Shown here piece by piece: positions 1 through 9,311 of a stretch of DNA of 64,000 bases (the stretch's first letter is position 1; every line of letters starts with the position of its first letter). A program made the position numbers and the translations under genes. The notes beneath the pieces were generated by a model. That model made no database searches, had not been told where the DNA came from, and saw nothing but the letters and a program-made list of their open reading frames with translations. The DNA is from Pseudomonas californiensis (GTDB lineage: Bacteria; Pseudomonadota; Gammaproteobacteria; Pseudomonadales; Pseudomonadaceae). Location of the stretch: positions 1 to 64,000 of the forward strand of contig NZ_JAGTPK010000004.1 of the NCBI RefSeq assembly GCF_021147775.1, given 5' to 3'.

Positions 1-110
1 TGACCCCTGAGCAGCGGATCAAAGAGCTTGAAGAGCAGCTGGCGCTGAGTAACCAGAAGGCTCAGTTCTTCGAAGCTGTCGTCAATGTTTTAAAAAATGT
101 CCCGTCCTGA
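1..110 (+). pseudogene. IS3-family OrfA transposase fragment (C-terminal part)
   Basis: From base 3 one frame reads TPEQRIKELEEQLALSNQKA followed by QFFEAVVNVLKN, then hits a stop at 108-110. This resembles the coiled-coil, leucine-rich C-terminal part of the small OrfA protein of IS3-family elements, where the text normally continues past VLKN. Here the frame runs into VPS and stops. The first bases enter from outside the window, so the 5' end is unknown. The break at about base 98 coincides with what looks like the end of a second, related element. Family assignment is from recalled motif similarity, not a search. Confidence 0.5.
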
Positions 111-213
111 ATAAGGTTTACACCTTCTGACCTTTCCTCAGGAGGATTCAATGGACTCAGGCAAAAGGCGCAGCCAGGTCGATTACACGCCAACCTTTGA
201 ATATCAGCCGTAG
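98..213 (+). mobile_element. Remnant of the left end of an IS3-like element with the first codons of orfA
   Basis: Starting at about 98 the sequence TGTCCCGTCCTGAATAAGG looks like an IS terminal inverted repeat. It is followed by a good ribosome binding site (AGGAGG near 140) and an ATG at 151 that opens MDSGKRRSQVDYTPTF, the typical start of an OrfA. The reading frame ends at 211-213 after only 20 codons, and the following bases no longer look like transposase. The simplest reading is that one copy inserted into another and then lost its interior. No matching right end is visible in the next few hundred bases. Confidence 0.45.
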
Positions 214-299
214 ATCAGATCTTCCAGGTTACCCTCTGGCTGACTTCAGCTCTTTTTAAAGCGATAGCACTTCTGCAGGCGCTGATGCAGTCGACCTGA
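214..299. other. Non-coding stretch after IS debris
   Basis: I see no open frame, RNA gene or convincing hairpin here. It separates the IS remnant from the end of the - strand small secreted protein gene and may itself be decayed element sequence. Confidence 0.4.
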
Positions 300-491
300 T
301 CAGATTGAACAGTCGGATTTGACGAAGTGACCTTTCAATTGTGTCCAGCCCGGCCCTGGACTGGTCTGGGCGCAGACGATGCGATTGTCGCCCTGCCACT
401 TGTAGTAATGAGCGGGCGCAGCTTCTGCCAGCAGGGTCAGGGCTGTCAGGCTGACGGTGACGATGCCGAAGAGGCAGTTGCGAACGGGCAT
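300..491 (-). CDS. Small secreted hypothetical protein, 63 aa
   Basis: The likely start is the ATG at 491-489, giving MPVRNCLFGIVTVSLTALTL and a hydrophobic signal peptide that should be cut near LLAEAAPA. The mature part is only about 40 residues, rich in aromatic residues (HYYKWQGD) and with two cysteines (IVCAQ and KSDC) that could form a disulfide. An upstream in-frame ATG at 590 would add 33 residues without signal-like character, so I prefer the shorter form. It is the only clear gene on the - strand in the window and is divergent from flgF. I do not recognise a function. An exported or periplasmic role is inferred from the signal peptide alone. Confidence 0.6.
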   Translation of the reverse strand: MPVRNCLFGIVTVSLTALTLLAEAAPAHYYKWQGDNRIVCAQTSPGPGWTQLKGHFVKSDCSI

Positions 492-702
492 GTGGATTCC
501 CGATGGGGTAGGGGTGAACACCAGATTACCACTGCGCACCGATTGGCCAAACGTGGCAATGAAGTTTTTTTGGCGGTACTGACCAAGCAATTGGCCACAG
601 GCGGCAGTCTGCCGCCGCTATCGCTTCATGCTTCGCCTGAAGGTCGCTGTGGTGACGCCGTTTTTACTGGTTAATCAAGCAGTTAAGTAGTTGTAGAGAA
701 GT

Positions 703-718
703 TGGTTCAAAAATTGCT
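703..718 (+). promoter_or_regulatory. Candidate RpoN (sigma54) promoter for flgF
   Basis: TGGTTCAAAAATTGCT has the invariant GG and GC of a -24/-12 promoter at the right spacing and a good TTGCT -12 box. The -24 box is weaker (TGGTTC instead of TGGCAC). It lies 55 bases before the flgF start, and flgFGHIJKL is RpoN-dependent in P. aeruginosa. The rest of 492-772 shows no other gene. Confidence 0.5.
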
Positions 719-772
719 TTGTCACTTGCAGAACAGCTACAGGCGGCAAGCGTCTGTCGGAGGAGGAAGACT

Positions 773-1513
773 GTGGACAAGTTGCTTTACGTCGCAATGA
801 GCGGGGCGTCTGAAAACGCAATTGCGCAAAAGGCTCACGCCAACAACCTGGCGAACGTCTCTACCAACGGTTTCATGCGTGACCTGGAACAGGCCCGCTC
901 GATGCCGGTGTTTGGTGAGGTCATGCCATCGCGTGCCTACGCCATGAGTGAGCGTCCGGGGACTGACTTTTCCGGTGGCACCATGGTCGAGACTGGCCGC
1001 GAACTGGACATTGCCATCAAGGGCAATGGCTGGATTGCTGTGCAGACCGCCGATGGTGGAGAGGCTTATACCCGCAGCTCCGGCATGAATATCGACGCAT
1101 TGGGTGTGCTGCGCGACGGCAGTGGATTGCCGGTAATGGGCAACGGCGGTCCTATTGCCGTGCCGCCTCAGCAGCAGATCGAGATCGGTGCCGACGGCAC
1201 CATCAGTATTCGTTCTCTGGGTGAAAGCCCGCAGGTGATGGCGCAGGTCGACCGGATCAAGCTGGTCAACCCTGATCTTAAAACATTGGAAAAAGGCCCT
1301 GATGGCCTGATTCACACCAAGAGCGGCCAGCCTGCACCGGTGGATGCCAATGTACAGGTCGAGTCCGGCTTCCTGCAGGCGAGCAACGTCAATGCGGTTG
1401 AAGAGATGACGTCGGTGCTGGCTTTGTCTCGCCAGTTCGAGCTGCACGTCAAGATGATGAAGACCGCCGAAGAAGACGATCAGTCGATGGCTCGCGTCTT
1501 GCAACTTGGCTAA
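773..1513 (+). CDS. flgF: FlgF, proximal rod protein
   Basis: A 246-residue protein of the flagellar rod/hook family, assembled in the periplasmic rod after export by the flagellar type III system. The N-terminus carries the family pattern MSGASENAIAQKAHANNLAN-VSTNGF, and the C-terminus has the matching amphipathic helix (VEEMTSVLALSRQFELHVK). The chosen start is the GTG at 773 (MDKLLYVAMSG), directly after a strong AGGAGGA Shine-Dalgarno at about 761-768. Upstream in-frame starts would extend through that site. It opens the flgFGHIJKL run, 47 bases before flgG, with a candidate RpoN promoter at 703. flgE is not present upstream within the window, where IS debris is found instead. Confidence 0.97.
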   Translation: MDKLLYVAMSGASENAIAQKAHANNLANVSTNGFMRDLEQARSMPVFGEVMPSRAYAMSERPGTDFSGGTMVETGRELDIAIKGNGWIAVQTADGGEAYTRSSGMNIDALGVLRDGSGLPVMGNGGPIAVPPQQQIEIGADGTISIRSLGESPQVMAQVDRIKLVNPDLKTLEKGPDGLIHTKSGQPAPVDANVQVESGFLQASNVNAVEEMTSVLALSRQFELHVKMMKTAEEDDQSMARVLQLG

Positions 1514-1560
1514 CCATTGACAGCTTGCGCCGACAATCCGGCGCTTGAGGAGAACACCTT

Positions 1561-2349
1561 ATGCTACCTGCACTATACGTCGCGAAAACCGGTCTTGCCG
1601 CTCAGGACATCAACCTGACGACCATTTCCAACAACCTGGCGAACGTGTCGACCACTGGCTTCAAAAGCGATCGCGCCGAGTTCCAGGACTTGCTTTACCA
1701 GATCAAACGTCAGCCGGGTGCCCAGTCCACTCAGGACAGCGAGCTGCCTTCGGGTCTCCAGTTGGGTACTGGTGTGCGTATCGTCGGCACTCAGAAAAAC
1801 TTCACCGCCGGTAGCCTGCAAACCACTAACAACCCGCTTGACCTTGCCGTCAATGGTCGCGGTTTCTTTCAGGTAACCCAGCCGGACGGCACCATCGCCT
1901 ACAGCCGCGACGGTACTTTCCACCTGGACGCCAACGGCCAGATCGTCACTTCCAACGGCTACGCTCTGGAGCCTGCGATTGTCGTGCCTCAGAACGCCCA
2001 GACCTTCACGGTCGGTCAGGATGGTACGGTGTCGGTCACGCTGGCGGGCGCAACTGCGACGCCGCAGATCATCGGTAATATTCAGACGGCCGACTTCATC
2101 AACCCGGCTGGCCTGCAGGCCATCGGCGGCAACCTTTATCTGGAAACCGGTTCCAGCGGTGCACCGCAGATCGGTACGCCTGGCCTGAACGGTCTCGGCC
2201 CAACCCTGCAGAACACCCTGGAAAACTCCAACGTCAGCACGGTTGAAGAGCTGGTCAACATGATCACCACTCAGCGCGCTTACGAGATGAACTCCAAGGT
2301 GATCTCGACGGCCGACCAGATGCTGCAGAACCTGACTCAGAACCTGTAA
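1561..2349 (+). CDS. flgG: FlgG, distal rod protein
   Basis: A 262-residue rod protein, the usual FlgG length. The N-terminal rod motif (LYVAKTGLAAQDINLTTISN then NLANVSTTGFK) and the FlgG-specific DLLYQIKRQPGAQS segment are both present. The C-terminal helix ends in VEELVNMITTQRAYEMNSK. FlgG builds the distal rod through the P and L rings up to the hook. The ATG at 1561 follows a purine-rich GAGGAGAACACC site. It sits between flgF and flgH as in other pseudomonads and is probably cotranscribed with both. Confidence 0.98.
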   Translation: MLPALYVAKTGLAAQDINLTTISNNLANVSTTGFKSDRAEFQDLLYQIKRQPGAQSTQDSELPSGLQLGTGVRIVGTQKNFTAGSLQTTNNPLDLAVNGRGFFQVTQPDGTIAYSRDGTFHLDANGQIVTSNGYALEPAIVVPQNAQTFTVGQDGTVSVTLAGATATPQIIGNIQTADFINPAGLQAIGGNLYLETGSSGAPQIGTPGLNGLGPTLQNTLENSNVSTVEELVNMITTQRAYEMNSKVISTADQMLQNLTQNL

Positions 2350-3150
<801 letters not shown>

Positions 3151-3163
3151 TAGCGGGATAGAC

Positions 3164-4273
3164 ATGATCAAGCTCAAGCAACTGATAGCGGCGACCTTGT
3201 TGTTGTCCACGGCATTCGGCGCTCACGCCGAGCGCCTGAAGGACATCGCCAGCATCTCCGGCGTGCGGGCCAACCAGTTGATCGGTTACGGTCTGGTGGT
3301 GGGTCTCAATGGTACGGGTGACCAGACCACACAGACGCCGTTCACCCTGCAGACGTTCAACAACATGCTCTCGCAGTTCGGCATCAAGGTGCCTGCCGGG
3401 TCGGGCACTGTGCAGTTGAAAAACGTCGCGGCGGTTGCGGTGTATGCTGACCTGCCAGCCTTTGCCAAGCCTGGTCAGACCGTCGATATCACTGTTTCGT
3501 CGATCGGTAACTCCAAAAGCTTGCGCGGCGGTGCGCTGTTGATGACACCGATGAAAGGTGTCGATGGCAACGTCTACGCCATCGCTCAGGGCAACCTGGT
3601 CGTAGGCGGTTTCGATGCCGAAGGTCGTGACGGTTCCAAGATCACTGTCAACGTGCCGTCCTCGGGTCGTATTCCTGGCGGTGCGTCGGTCGAGCGTTCG
3701 GTGCCGAGCGGTTTCAATCAGGGCAACACACTGACCTTGAACCTCAACCGTTCCGACTTCACCACCGCCAAGCGCGTGGTGGACAAGATCAACGATCTGC
3801 TCGGCCCTGGCGTTGCTCAGGCGATCGATGGTGGATCGGTGCGTGTGACTGCGCCGCTTGATCCGGGCCAGCGTGTCGACTACCTGTCGATCCTGGAAAA
3901 CCTGGAAGTCGACCCGGGCCAGACCGCTGCCAAGGTCATCATCAATTCGCGTACTGGCACTATTGTCATTGGCCAGAACGTCAAGGTATCGCCCGCTGCT
4001 GTTACCCACGGCAGCCTGACGGTGACCATCACCGAAGACCCGATCGTCAGTCAGCCCGGCGCGTTGTCCGGTGGCCAGACCGCTGTGGTGCCGCGCTCGC
4101 GCGTCAACGCTCAACAGGAGCTGCACCCGATGTTCAAGTTTGGCCCTGGCACCACGCTGGATGAGATAGTCCGTGCGGTCAATCAGGTGGGCGCTGCGCC
4201 CGGTGACCTGATGGCCATTCTCGAAGCCTTGAAGCAGGCCGGCGCGTTGCAAGCCGACTTGATCGTGATCTGA
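3164..4273 (+). CDS. flgI: FlgI, periplasmic P-ring protein
   Basis: A 369-residue secreted protein that forms the P ring in the peptidoglycan layer. The ATG at 3164 gives a classical Sec signal peptide ([20 protein letters not shown], cleavage after AHA), followed by [20 protein letters not shown], the conserved start of mature FlgI. The conserved glycine-rich [13 protein letters not shown] region follows. The reading frame is open further upstream, back to 3053, but that extension overlaps flgH and would bury the signal peptide. Position between flgH and flgJ is canonical. Confidence 0.98.
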   Translation: MIKLKQLIAATLLLSTAFGAHAERLKDIASISGVRANQLIGYGLVVGLNGTGDQTTQTPFTLQTFNNMLSQFGIKVPAGSGTVQLKNVAAVAVYADLPAFAKPGQTVDITVSSIGNSKSLRGGALLMTPMKGVDGNVYAIAQGNLVVGGFDAEGRDGSKITVNVPSSGRIPGGASVERSVPSGFNQGNTLTLNLNRSDFTTAKRVVDKINDLLGPGVAQAIDGGSVRVTAPLDPGQRVDYLSILENLEVDPGQTAAKVIINSRTGTIVIGQNVKVSPAAVTHGSLTVTITEDPIVSQPGALSGGQTAVVPRSRVNAQQELHPMFKFGPGTTLDEIVRAVNQVGAAPGDLMAILEALKQAGALQADLIVI

Positions 4274-4283
4274 GGATTCGAGC

Positions 4284-5513
4284 ATGGATATGCCCAAGAG
4301 CGGAATTTCCACGACGGTCGACTCGGGTGCCTATACCGACGTCAATCGTCTGGCTGCGTTGAAACATGGCGACAAGGACAGCCAGGGCAACTTGAAGAAA
4401 GTTGCCCAGGAATTCGAATCGCTGTTCGTCAGCCAGATGCTCAAGGCCATGCGTTCGGCCAACGAAGTGCTGGCCAAGGACAACCCGATGAATACCGCCG
4501 CCACGCGGCAGTATCAGGACATGTATGACCAGCAACTGGCCGTGACCCTGTCGACCCGCGGCAACGGTATCGGTTTGCAGGACGTGCTGATGCGTCAGCT
4601 CTCCAAGGACAAGGGCGTGCAGCACACTGCAACGCCTGATGCGGCTGCTACGGATGGTGCACCGGCAAAAACCGGTCTGGCCACCAGTGTCTATCAGCGT
4701 CCTTTGTGGGCGACGCGTTCGGCTGCAGCTGATCAGGCTGCCGCCGCTGCGTCGGCATCCGGCGAAGGCCGCAACGACATGGCGTTGCTTAACTCACGAC
4801 GTCTGTCGCTGCCGACCAAACTGACCGACCGGCTGTTGGCGGGCATCGTGCCGTCCGCCACGGCAGGTGTTGCCAACAGTCCTGCGCCTGGCCGTGTTGC
4901 ATCGGCGGCCAAAGGCGGCAATGGCGACTGGACGCTCGACCCGAACCTGGCGCCTGCACCGGAATACGTTCGCACCATGGCTCAGCCGCCTCTGGCGCCG
5001 GCCAAGCGTGCGTTCAGCAATGCTGACCAATTTGTCGAGACCATGTTGCCGCTGGCCAAGGAAGCCGCGTCACGCATTGGCGTCGACCCGGTCATGCTGG
5101 TGGCGCAGGCAGCACTGGAAACCGGCTGGGGCAAATCCATCATGCGTCAGCAGGATGGCAGCAGTAGCCACAACCTGTTCGGCATCAAGGCTGCGGGCAG
5201 TTGGAAAGGGCCAGAGGCCCGTGCGATCACCAGCGAGTTCCGCGACGGCAAGATGGTCAAGGAAACGGCAGATTTCCGTTCCTACACGTCCTACGCCGAC
5301 AGTTTCCATGACCTTGTCAGCCTGTTGCAGAACAACAATCGTTATAAAGAAGTGGTCAATTCGGCCGATAACCCGGAACAGTTTGTAAAAGAGTTGCAGA
5401 AGGCCGGCTACGCAACAGACCCGGACTATGCCAGCAAGATTTCGCAGATAGCGAAGCAGATGAAGAGTTACCAGACCTACGCCGCCGCAACGGGCTCTTC
5501 CACGACTTTATAA
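4284..5513 (+). CDS. flgJ: FlgJ, rod cap and peptidoglycan hydrolase
   Basis: A 409-residue two-domain protein. Residues about 1-115 are the rod-cap domain (AQEFESLFVSQMLKAMRSAN, MYDQQLAVTLS). An alanine-rich linker leads to a C-terminal glucosaminidase-type domain from about residue 245, with the catalytic glutamate in ALETGWGKS (E279) and the NLFGIKA-SWKG and YSFHDLV-like motifs. It cuts peptidoglycan so that the rod can cross the wall while capping the growing rod. The ATG at 4284 lies 10 bases after the flgI stop. flgK follows closely. The dual-domain form is usual in gammaproteobacteria. Confidence 0.97.
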   Translation: MDMPKSGISTTVDSGAYTDVNRLAALKHGDKDSQGNLKKVAQEFESLFVSQMLKAMRSANEVLAKDNPMNTAATRQYQDMYDQQLAVTLSTRGNGIGLQDVLMRQLSKDKGVQHTATPDAAATDGAPAKTGLATSVYQRPLWATRSAAADQAAAAASASGEGRNDMALLNSRRLSLPTKLTDRLLAGIVPSATAGVANSPAPGRVASAAKGGNGDWTLDPNLAPAPEYVRTMAQPPLAPAKRAFSNADQFVETMLPLAKEAASRIGVDPVMLVAQAALETGWGKSIMRQQDGSSSHNLFGIKAAGSWKGPEARAITSEFRDGKMVKETADFRSYTSYADSFHDLVSLLQNNNRYKEVVNSADNPEQFVKELQKAGYATDPDYASKISQIAKQMKSYQTYAAATGSSTTL

Positions 5514-5523
5514 GGTTTTGATC

Positions 5524-7560
5524 ATGTCGCTGATTTCAATTGGGCTCTCAGGGCTGAACGCAAGTAGTGCTGCCATCAGCACCATCGGTAATAACACGGC
5601 GAACGTGGACACCGCTGGCTACTCGCGTCAGCAAGTGTTGACCACAGCTTCAGCGCAGCAGAACCTGGGCGGCGGCTACGTCGGAACAGGCACGACGCTG
5701 TCCGACGTGCGTCGTATTTACAACAGCTTCCTGGACAGCCAGCTGCAAACCAGCACGTCACTCAGTTCGGAGGCCGCATCGTATTCGGGGCAGGCGTCGA
5801 AGACCGATAAGTTGCTGTCTGACTCTTCCACTGGCGTTTCTGCGGCACTGGCCCAGTTCTTCACCCTTATGCAGGGTGTCTCGACGGCGGCCACCAACTC
5901 CAATGCTCGTCAGTTGTTTCTCAGCCAGGCGTCGGCGTTGACCTCACGGTTCAACTCGGTTTCTTCGCAGCTGACCTCTCAGAATTCGTCAGTTAACAGT
6001 CAGTTGATGACCATGACCTCTCAGGTCAACAAGCTGTCGTCATCCATTGCTTCGCTCAACCAGCAGATCACGTCGTCAACAGCGACCGGGGCAACGCCCA
6101 ATACGTTGCTTGATTCGCGCAGTGAGGCAGTGCGTCAGCTGAACGAGTTGGTGGGGGCCAAAGTTGTTGAGAGCAACGGCAACTTTGATGTCTACATCGG
6201 CACCGGCCAATCATTGGTCAGCGGCAGCAGGGCTTACTCTCTCAGTGCTTCGCCAAGCAGTGAGGATCCGCTGCAATACAATGTGAAGCTCGAATACGCG
6301 CTCACCACTACCGATGTCAGCTCTGCTCTGTCGGGTGGCAGCATCGGTGGCCTGTTGAATTATCGCAAAGAAGTACTGACGCCATCGATCAATGAGATCG
6401 GTCGGGTTGCGATGGTTCTGTCCGATCAGGTAAACGCTCAGATGAATCAGGGTATCGATGCCAATGGCGCATTCGGCACCAACCTGTTCAGCAGCATCAA
6501 TGACCCAGGTCAGATCAGTCAGCGCAGTATTGGTAACGCAAGCAACACAGGGTCCGGCAACTTCAATGTCACGATCACCGACTCAAGCAAGCTGACTGCC
6601 AGTGACTATGAAGTGGCTGTCGACAAGACCAACCCCAATCTTTTCAAGCTTCGTAGTCTGCCTGAGGGGCGCGAAGTGGGTTCAGGCGATTTTACGGTTG
6701 CGTCCTCGCTGACCTTTGCTGATCTGGGTTTCAAGATCAGTCCTACTGGTACCGCTGGTGCGGGTGACAGCTTTAAATTGACGCCGACCCGTAATGCGGC
6801 TGCGGCCCTTTCTACCGTGATCACGGACCCGCGCAGCGTCGCTGCAGCGGCTCCTCTGACGGCATCTGCCAGTGCAAGCAACACCGGCACCGGCAAGTTC
6901 ACTCAGCCCGAGATTATTACTCAGGCCAACATTTACGATACCGCATCGACCCAGGCGCTGCAGGGCGCAATCAAGGACTCCACGCCGCTGAAGTTATCGT
7001 TTGGAGCGGTGAGTGGCGGGTCGCAGAGTTATCAGTTGCTTGATGCCAAGGGCAATGCCGTGATGAAGGCAGACGGGGTGACTCCCGTGACCGGTTCCAT
7101 CGTGCCGGGCCAGAGTAACCAGTTGAACCTTGAGGTAGGCTACGGCAGTGGTCAAGCGTATACCGTACAGATGACGATCTCCGGGGCGCCCAGCAACAAG
7201 GACGCCTATAACATTGATCTGACGGGCGCGGGCTCGTCGGACAATCGCAATGCCATTGCTGCGCTGAGTCTGCAGACGAAGCAGACGGTCGGTGTGAACG
7301 GATCGGCTGGGCAGAGCATGTCTGGCGCTTATGGGTCACTGGTGTCTACTGTCGGTTCTTTCGCCGCGCAGGGCATTACCGATACAACAGCGACCAGCGC
7401 ATTGTTGACGCAGTCCAAGAACGCTCGCGACGCGGTGTCTGGCGTCTCCCTGGATGAAGAGGCCGCCAACCTGATCAAGTATCAGCAGTATTACACGGCG
7501 TCTTCGCAAATCATCAAGGCGGCGCAAACCATTTTCAGCACGCTGATCAACAGTCTTTAA
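5524..7560 (+). CDS. flgK: FlgK, hook-filament junction protein 1 (HAP1)
   Basis: A 678-residue junction protein linking hook to filament. It begins MSLISIGLSGLNASSAAIST and continues with the NNTANVDTAGYSRQQ rod-hook motif. The C-terminus carries the matching helix (SLDEEAANLIKYQQYYTASS then QIIKAAQTIFSTLINSL). The middle is long, variable and Ser/Thr/Ala-rich, as is common in Pseudomonas HAP1. I chose the ATG at 5524. The TTG at 5518 is in frame but adds only two residues. flgL follows after 13 bases. Confidence 0.97.
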   Translation: MSLISIGLSGLNASSAAISTIGNNTANVDTAGYSRQQVLTTASAQQNLGGGYVGTGTTLSDVRRIYNSFLDSQLQTSTSLSSEAASYSGQASKTDKLLSDSSTGVSAALAQFFTLMQGVSTAATNSNARQLFLSQASALTSRFNSVSSQLTSQNSSVNSQLMTMTSQVNKLSSSIASLNQQITSSTATGATPNTLLDSRSEAVRQLNELVGAKVVESNGNFDVYIGTGQSLVSGSRAYSLSASPSSEDPLQYNVKLEYALTTTDVSSALSGGSIGGLLNYRKEVLTPSINEIGRVAMVLSDQVNAQMNQGIDANGAFGTNLFSSINDPGQISQRSIGNASNTGSGNFNVTITDSSKLTASDYEVAVDKTNPNLFKLRSLPEGREVGSGDFTVASSLTFADLGFKISPTGTAGAGDSFKLTPTRNAAAALSTVITDPRSVAAAAPLTASASASNTGTGKFTQPEIITQANIYDTASTQALQGAIKDSTPLKLSFGAVSGGSQSYQLLDAKGNAVMKADGVTPVTGSIVPGQSNQLNLEVGYGSGQAYTVQMTISGAPSNKDAYNIDLTGAGSSDNRNAIAALSLQTKQTVGVNGSAGQSMSGAYGSLVSTVGSFAAQGITDTTATSALLTQSKNARDAVSGVSLDEEAANLIKYQQYYTASSQIIKAAQTIFSTLINSL

Positions 7561-7573
7561 GGAGTCGTAACCC

Positions 7574-9202
7574 ATGCGTATCTCAACTGCTCAGTTTTAC
7601 GAAACCAGTACTGCGAACTATCAGCGTACGTATGCCAACGTCGTCAAGACGGGTGAAGAAGTATCCAGTCAGGTCAAACTCAACACGGCTGCCGATGATC
7701 CGGTGGGGGCTGCGCGCGTACTGCAGCTGGCTCAGCAGAACTCCATGCTGACCCAGTACTCGAGCAACATAAACGTGATTGATACCAGCGCCACCAAGGC
7801 CGAGACGGCACTGGACAGCATCAAGAATGCATTGCAGACGGTCTCGGAGTTGGTGCTCAAGGCCGGTAACGGCACGTATACCGACAACGATCGTAAATCG
7901 ACCGCTCAGGAACTGGAAGCATTGCAGTCTCAGATCCTGGGGCTTATGAATACTCAGGATGCCAATGGCGAGTACCTGTTTTCCGGATCGAAGACCAAGG
8001 TTGCGCCTTACACGCAGAACCCTGACGGGACCTATGCATACAACGGGGATCAGACCTCGATCAATCTGGCGGTGGGTGACGGTCTCAGTATCGCCAGTAA
8101 CACCACCGGTTGGGACGCCTTCGAAACCGCGGTCAACACCGCGCGTACGTCTGTTGCTCCGACGCCGTTCACGCCGCCTGCACCTGCCGCTCCCATAGCC
8201 ACTCCTGATGACGGCAAGATCAATCTGTCTGGCGGTATTGTCAGTTCCAACGCCAAATACAGCACTGAGTTTCTGGACGGGCAGCCTTACAAGATCAATT
8301 TTCTGAGCAGCACCGCGTACACGATTACCGACAAGAACAACGCAGACGTCACCATTGATACGGGGAGCACGGGCGCTTTTTCGTCTGCCGACGCCAGCGG
8401 TCAGACGATCAACTTTCGCGGTGTGAATCTGACGCTTAACGTCAATCTCTCGGCCGCCGAACGTGCTTCAACAACCACTGCCGATAATGCACTTAAAAAC
8501 CGCAGTTATGCGTTGACGTCCACGACTGACAATATCAGCACCACGTCGAGTACCGGCAACACGGGCACTGCCGTTATTGTGGGCGCTACGGTGGGCAGTT
8601 CTGCAACTGATATAAATAACTACAACAACACATTCCCGGCCGGGGGTGCGATTCTCAAGTTCACCACTGCGACAGACTACTCGTTGTACGCGTCGCCGCT
8701 GACCAGTTCCAGCCAGCCGGTATCCAGTGGTACGTTCACTCCGCCGAGCACAACGCTGAGCGTTTCCGGAATCCAGTTCTCGATTACGGGCACTCCTGAT
8801 TCCAATGACCAATTCGTGGTCAAGGGCGGCACCCAGCAAACCCAGAATGTGCTTAACACCTTGTCGTCGGTGATCTCTGCGCTTAAAACGCCTGCGGACG
8901 GCAGTCCGCTTGCTACTCAGAAACTTCAAGCCATACTGGATGGCGCCCTGGGCAACATTCAGAGCGGCACCGAGCAGGTTTCCGGTGCTATTTCTGCAGG
9001 TGGTGCGCGACAGGCCAGTGCGACCGCGCAAGGCACGACCAACAGCCTTCTGCAAAGCAACAACAAGCTCGAACAGGGCGCTATTGTCGATGCTGATCCC
9101 GTCGATGCGATTGGTCGCCTGACCATGCAGCAAACCATGCTGACGGCTTCCCAGCTGGTGTTCACCAAGACATCGCAATTGAATCTGTTCAGCAGGCTGT
9201 AA
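7574..9202 (+). CDS. flgL: FlgL, hook-filament junction protein 3 (HAP3)
   Basis: A 542-residue flagellin-related junction protein. The N-terminal coiled coil (MRISTAQFYETSTANYQRTY, TAADDPVGAARVLQLAQQNS) and the C-terminal helices (LTMQQTMLTASQLVFTKTSQ) match the family. A TPFTPPAPAAP proline-rich stretch and a long Ser/Thr-rich insert (about residues 195-440) make it longer than the roughly 440 residues I recall for the P. aeruginosa protein. An ATG start at 7574 follows GGAGTCG. It ends the flg run, and the glycosylation island begins 109 bases downstream. Confidence 0.96.
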   Translation: MRISTAQFYETSTANYQRTYANVVKTGEEVSSQVKLNTAADDPVGAARVLQLAQQNSMLTQYSSNINVIDTSATKAETALDSIKNALQTVSELVLKAGNGTYTDNDRKSTAQELEALQSQILGLMNTQDANGEYLFSGSKTKVAPYTQNPDGTYAYNGDQTSINLAVGDGLSIASNTTGWDAFETAVNTARTSVAPTPFTPPAPAAPIATPDDGKINLSGGIVSSNAKYSTEFLDGQPYKINFLSSTAYTITDKNNADVTIDTGSTGAFSSADASGQTINFRGVNLTLNVNLSAAERASTTTADNALKNRSYALTSTTDNISTTSSTGNTGTAVIVGATVGSSATDINNYNNTFPAGGAILKFTTATDYSLYASPLTSSSQPVSSGTFTPPSTTLSVSGIQFSITGTPDSNDQFVVKGGTQQTQNVLNTLSSVISALKTPADGSPLATQKLQAILDGALGNIQSGTEQVSGAISAGGARQASATAQGTTNSLLQSNNKLEQGAIVDADPVDAIGRLTMQQTMLTASQLVFTKTSQLNLFSRL

Positions 9203-9311
9203 GCGTAACGCCGCAGGTATGTATTGCAGTGCCGAGCATCAACCGTATTTTTTCAGCGGTTAAAGGGCTTGTTGAGAAAGGCAGCAGGCCCGCCGCTCGT
9301 GAGTATGTCCA

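Noticed and set aside
9231..9266. Possible FliA promoter (TTAAAGGG...) upstream of fgt1
   Set aside because: The bases 15 after TAAA read GGCAGCAG and do not resemble the -10 GCCGATAA.
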